64,000 bases of DNA from Bacteroidota bacterium (GTDB taxonomy: Bacteria; Bacteroidota; Bacteroidia; AKYH767-A; OLB10), in NCBI GenBank assembly GCA_016722525.1, contig JADKJB010000013.1, forward strand, positions 123,101 to 187,100, in the 5' to 3' direction. Positions 59,826 through 64,000 of the stretch are shown here, piece by piece. The notes under the pieces are model-generated. The model was not told where the DNA came from and did no database searches. It saw only the letters and a program-made list of their open reading frames with translations. The translations under genes were made by a program, and so were the position numbers. The number at the start of each line of letters is the position of its first letter. Within the stretch, counting starts at the first letter, position 1.

Positions 59826-61717
59826 TTAAATCGAATTTGATTCTATGCTGAACCATCTACCGGGCATAGGACGATAGGCAAGCACCTGATATGTGACATC
59901 GTATAAATTCATAACTTTTGTGTACAAGTGTATATTGAATTTTTGCTGATGATTGCTTTTTCAATTGTAATATTTGCAACCTGAAATGGCTCCAATGAGG
60001 ATGAGTTATCAGCAGTTACAAATCTTTCACCAGTGAAAGTATGATTGTAATTTAAAGAGAAGTGCGCATATTTTAATACTAAAACACTATTCAAAACATT
60101 TACAGGAACATAAATAAGTTGTTTGTCTATAGTTGCAGCTTCTTGTTGTGTTTGTGTTTTAGAAATGGACGAATTACACCAGGTATAATTAACATTAAAT
60201 TGTAATTGTAATTTTTAATTTCTTTATGAAAGTGAAGTGACATTTCAATCCCATTCGTATGCACCTGACGTAGATTGTTGGGAGCGTAAATACCTGAAGC
60301 GCCGGGTTGCCACTTAATCCAATTGTCAATCAAAGAATTGAACGCGGTGACAGTAAGTTTTGGTATAGAGTTATTTTTGTTGGTAAGAATAATTCCCAAC
60401 TCCTCACTCCAGGCATCTTCAGGTTTTAAATTTTCATTGCCGGGTCGCCAGAATAAATCATTCATAGTTGGCAAATTATAATGCCTGCCTATGTTTCCAA
60501 AAACAAAAAGTGTATTTTTAATAATTGTTCCTTCTAAACCCAAAGAAGGTGCTATAGGAGGATTTTCAATATTTGTGAATTCTTTCCTCAGGTTAAAATT
60601 TAAATTCCAATCATGGAAAGGCTGATACAAAAAGCCGGTAAATAACGACAAGGTTTTTCGGTTCTGATTAGTTGCATACTCATCAAAGTTAGCTACACTA
60701 TTAATATAGGAAACCCCAGAATTGAAAATTAATTTATCGTGAATTGACCATCTCCACTCGATTTCCGAGAGATGATTAGTCACCTGGTATTTATTATGGT
60801 AATTTAATTTTGAGTCGTCATAAAATTGAAACTCACTAAAAATGGCGCCTTTTATTTTAATACTGACCTTGCTAAAATTATTTTATATCCTAAAGTAACT
60901 CTTAAATTACTGTCTCTTTGAGACGCATAACTGTGCTCACTAGTCATTATAGGAGGCAACTCTCGGTCATAAACCTGATACCATAATCCTAAGGATAAGA
61001 TATTTTTTTGATTTAATTTAAAATCCAGATTTTGAAGAATTCCGTAATTTTTGTAAGAGGCGTTTTTTTGTTTTACAACAGGTTTTTCACGATGAGTGAA
61101 ATTTACAAATTCAAAATTGTTTTCTGCCTGATTATAAAATAATATCGTTTTACTAGATGCATATTTGTTCTCGGTTTTATACATAAAACTTCCAAGATAT
61201 TTACCAAACGATCCTGTTTCTATATTTACCCCGATGCGATTTTTCTTTAAAAATTCCGGATCCGTATTTCCAAGAATAATTGTACTTCCTAATGCAGAAT
61301 TGCCGTTCACCGGTCCCGATCCCCCATGTAGCAGAGTAATCTCATCACTTATAAAGGAGGGAATTAAAGAGAGATCTGATAAACCAAGACTCGATGAATT
61401 AATATTAAATCCATTCCATAAAACAACATTATGCCTGGCTTCTGTTCCTCTGGAAGAAATTGTTGCAGAACCACAAAACTGTATGTTTTTATAAAAGATG
61501 AAGAGTTGGCTGATAAAAGTTCAGCAATACTTTGATGTGGAGAGGAGGCAACTGAAGATGAATCAATGACTGAAATAAAATTTCCTTTGGAAAATACCAT
61601 GGAACGATCTTCACTGATGGCAATAACTTTCAATTGCACAGTGTCGACTGTTTGAGCCGATGATTTAGCCGAAACACAGAGAAGTGAACCAAAGCAACTA
61701 AAAATGGAAATTTTCAT
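59826..61717 (-). CDS. btuB: TonB-dependent receptor, BtuB-like (several frameshifts)
   Basis: About 631 residues after restoring four lost bases (between the frames at 61741-61364, 61310-60852, 60783-60127, 60094-59909 and the tail). Signal peptide MKISIFSCFGSLLCVSAKSSAQ; plug domain SIAELLSANSSSFIKTY, GSATISSRGTEARHNVVLWNGFNINSSSLGL and LHGGSGPVNGNSALGSTI; then barrel strands (FGKYLGSFMYKTENKYASSKT, KVSIHDKLIFNSGVSYINSV-type) and the C-terminal region NLYDVTYQVLAYRPMPGRWFSI. Short for a TonB receptor, which fits the BtuB/small-substrate group. The cobalamin riboswitch directly upstream indicates corrinoid uptake. Start at 61717 (second Met of the frame) fits the signal peptide. The exact C-terminal residues are uncertain. 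Confidence 0.8.
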
Positions 61718-61837
61718 CTTAAGATTTGACAAAATTGTCACATCCTGAACGAAAGAAAATAAAGATGAGGTAGTTGATCAAAGTATTGCTGAACAACAGA
61801 AACTCATCGCTTTTCCTCGAAAGACGTGATGTTTTAT

Positions 61838-61985
61838 CAAATACAGGCAGGTATTCTGACTCGACCAACTTTTCTTCTGTCTTCCCATGTAATTACACAG
61901 TGACATAATTTGAAGAAATTCTTTTAACAGGTCTTACAGCAGCGGGGACTGTTCAGGTTTTGCACCATGTAATTTTGTAGTTAGA
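61838..61985 (-). ncRNA. Cobalamin riboswitch (core)
   Basis: On the minus strand the conserved B12-box elements occur in order: ATGGTGCAAAACCTGAAC, AGTCCCCGCTGCTGTAAG, GTCACTGTG...CATGGGAAGAC and GAGTCAGAATACCTGCCTG. The outer pair GTC/GAC replaces the usual GCC/GGC, so base pairing is kept. The 5' P3/P4 part (towards 62010) is less canonical and may contain an indel. It lies about 120 bases upstream of the btuB start; when the ligand is bound such elements normally shut off the downstream operon. Confidence 0.9.
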
Positions 61986-62010
61986 ATTCGTCATCAAAAA
62001 TTTCATTTTG

Positions 62011-62138
62011 TTGATAATGAAAGGTACTTTTGGATGATAAATTTTAACTGCAAGCATATTTTTGACCAATTTATATGATTCACTTTAAGAAGAAGTATAT
62101 AATTTTCCCCTATTCGTTGAGTCAACAATTTTTTATTT
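62011..62138. other. Divergent intergenic region between riboswitch and DUF5723 gene
   Basis: About 130 AT-rich bases that should hold the promoter of the riboswitch transcript. I cannot pick a convincing -7 box for it. On the plus strand TATTTTTG at 62134-62141 overlaps the assigned TTG start of the next gene. Confidence 0.4.
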
Positions 62139-64000
62139 TTGAAAATCAGACTTTTATTTCTCATAGGTTTAAGTTTGATTATTAAACCTGTAATTGGACA
62201 AGAAAACACCGGATTAGCTTCAGGAAATTATAGCGGAGTTTCAGGTATTTGGATGAACCCTGCAAATATTGTTGACAGCAGATATAAATTTGATATAGCA
62301 GTTTTCGGATCCGAGTCTTATTTTGATAACAATTTTCTATTAATTAAGAATGGTACTTTATTAAGAAAATTGTTTTCAAAGGAGCCATATAACAGCTCTT
62401 TTTCTGCGGTCAAACAAGATTTATTGTTTCCTGTGCAGGGATTAGAAGTACCTGTAAAAGCCTATGCTAGTTCGGAATGGCAGTTGCCGTTATCTTTTTT
62501 AGCAACCACCGGGCCCCAATCGGCGATTTCATTAAATATGCGTAATCGTTCTGTAATGACAGTGGAGAACCTCAATCCTGAAACTGCTTTGATGCTCTTT
62601 AATGAATTGCAAAACAGTGAATCATTTAATCAGGTTCAAAATAATGATGGCTTTCAGTTCAACTTCTTAAATTGGCGGGGTTTAACTTTACTTATGGAAG
62701 AGTTTTAGCTTCAGGCCGTCATCATTTCCTGAAAGGGCATTATCGAGTAAAATTATTGGCGGCTAATTCTGCAACATATTTCAGCAGAACAGTTGGATGT
62801 GGTTTTTTAATGATACGAGTGAAATATCTATCAATTCTCCTAAAATTGAGTACGCACGTACTGAAAATGCCGATTTTGGCCAGGTGAACCGGAGAGATAT
62901 TCTTAAAAATGTTGCTGATTTTTCGCCCGGGTTTGATATCGGACTCGTTTATGAATGGCGCATTAATGAGATAAATTTAAATATGCTGATTTTGATAAAA
63001 TTGATCAAATAAGGAGGGACCTCAATAAGTACTTTTTGTGCGAATAGGGATAGCTGTTACTGACATTGGAAAATTCAGTTTGAATCATACGACCACTTAC
63101 AAATAACCATATTGCCAACATAAACAATTGGGTTATTTCTGAAATTAATGCAAGTGGTTTAATGATTTTGATGAAGCATATTCGCAGTTGATCCTTATCT
63201 GCCTGATTCAGGCAAGAAATTTACCTATCAACTCCGACTGCGTGTACCAACCTTGACATTCATTTGTTAGGAAGGTTTTATGTGAATATTGCTGCTAAAA
63301 GAGATCTTTCCGCACAATTTAAATGCAGATGCCAGGATAAAAAGTGTTGAATGGACACCAAGAGTTACTCCTCGTTTCGAAACAAGATTTTGGATTTTAT
63401 GTTCCTGTTACTTATAGAAAAGATGATGTGCGTATTGGTGCTACCGGTAGGTTTGGACCATTTATACAGGATCCTCTAACTTTGCGCAATTGCTTGCAAA
63501 TCCAACAAACTCAACCGCTGATTTTTCATGCAGGTATGCGGGTGGCGTAGGTTATGGCAAGCCATCTGCTTTAAAAAAAGCGTTTCGAATATCTGAGCAA
63601 AGTTGAAAGTGGGGTGCAATCCAATAAAACGAGAATCGATTCGCTTTCTCAGGAAATCGTATTGTTAAAAAGAATGTTTACAGATTCTGCTTACATGGGT
63701 CGAAATGTGGTAATTTATAATTATGGAACTAATGCTTCAACTCCAGATACCACTGTTTCCAGAATAAATTCAGAAAATGATTATCTTATTCAAGAACTTG
63801 CTAAAACACAATTAGAACTTAGCCGAATTCAATATACCGATTCTTTGCTATTTGCAGAAGATATGAAAGGTAAAAAGGGAAAATCAAAAGATATTAATGA
63901 ACGCAGATCTGAAAAGCAAGCCGAGATTAATATTAAGCAAACTGGCAATAATCAGGATGATTTAGAGAAGGAACTCAAGCGAATCAGAAAACAAATGACA
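62139..64000 (+). CDS. DUF5723-like outer-membrane protein, 5' part (multiple frameshifts, runs off the window)
   Basis: N terminus KIRLLFLIGLSLIIKPVIGQ is a signal peptide, followed by NTGLASGNYSGVSGIWMNPANIVDSRYKFDIAVFGSE, typical of DUF5723. Good continuity exists to ~62670; then the frame changes repeatedly (near 62675, ~62740-62800, 62960-63010 and onward), with recognisable pieces such as FNFTYGRVLASGRHHFLK, VNRRDILKNVADFSPGFDIGLVYEWRINE and VPVTYRKDDVRIGATGRFGPF. From ~63590 a single frame is open to the window end and encodes a coiled coil (KVESGVQSNKTRIDSLSQEI). The start is TTG at 62139; an ATG with one changed base is possible. The gene may continue into an OmpA-like domain outside the window. 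Function unknown. Confidence 0.65.

Noticed and set aside
1..64000. CRISPR arrays, tRNA or rRNA genes, insertion sequences or prophage
   Set aside because: No regularly spaced repeats, cloverleaf-like sequences, transposase or phage proteins were recognised on either strand; a tRNAscan or Infernal run would settle the RNA part.

Overview
The window comes from an AT-rich member of the phylum Bacteroidota. The evidence is the type IX secretion (T9SS) sorting domains on four large secreted proteins, PorG-like (DUF6089) barrels, families largely confined to the phylum (DUF2851, DUF4421, DUF4412, DUF5723, DUF6268), a BtuB/BtuG-type vitamin B12 locus, and many TAnnTTTG -7 promoter boxes. Genus cannot be fixed from the sequence. 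No rRNA, tRNA, CRISPR array, transposase or phage gene was seen, so this is chromosomal backbone with some fast-evolving secreted proteins.

Layout. 1-3 kb: end of a DUF2851 gene, a PspC-like membrane protein, an RmlD-type reductase, a 52-residue gene and yajQ. 3-9 kb: two paralogous FG-GAP/VCBS proteins with T9SS tails flanking a cytochrome-c-like/beta-propeller lipoprotein. 9-16.7 kb: retropepsin-like protease, malate dehydrogenase, a ~1,320-residue SprB-repeat adhesin and gyrB. 16.8-21.6 kb: an envelope operon made of a ~1,036-residue TPR protein followed by an outer-membrane barrel. 21.8-31.3 kb: a lipoprotein, a 68-residue gene with ftsE, two glycosyltransferases, a CxxCH lipoprotein, fbp and mfd. 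31.3-39.6 kb: DUF1569, CNNM/CBS/CorC protein, DUF4412, DUF6268, recJ and a sortilin/BNR-type T9SS protein. 39.7-42.8 kb: GNAT, methyltransferase and serA. 42.9-54.3 kb: pdxJ, then a co-directional envelope cluster: CBS protein, POTRA/barrel protein, nadK, two tandem PorG-like barrels, uppS, bamA, two Skp/OmpH chaperones, murI. 54.5-58.6 kb: DUF4421, gamma-carbonic anhydrase, a lipoprotein and asnB. 58.7-62.0 kb: a cobalamin riboswitch driving a TonB-dependent receptor and a BtuG-like surface propeller. 62.1-64 kb: a badly broken DUF5723 protein running off the end.

How the genes fit together. The main theme is the cell envelope: beta-barrel assembly (BamA with two Skp paralogs), undecaprenyl phosphate and D-glutamate for peptidoglycan (UppS, MurI), T9SS parts (PorG) and several T9SS cargo proteins. 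The B12 locus is a self-contained scavenging operon controlled by its own ligand.

Quality warning. About eighteen genes are interrupted by single-base indels, mostly in short homopolymers, and nearly all become full length and in frame when one base is added or removed. I read this as sequence error in the assembly, not as gene decay. Split genes are therefore annotated as one CDS each, with approximate frameshift positions.
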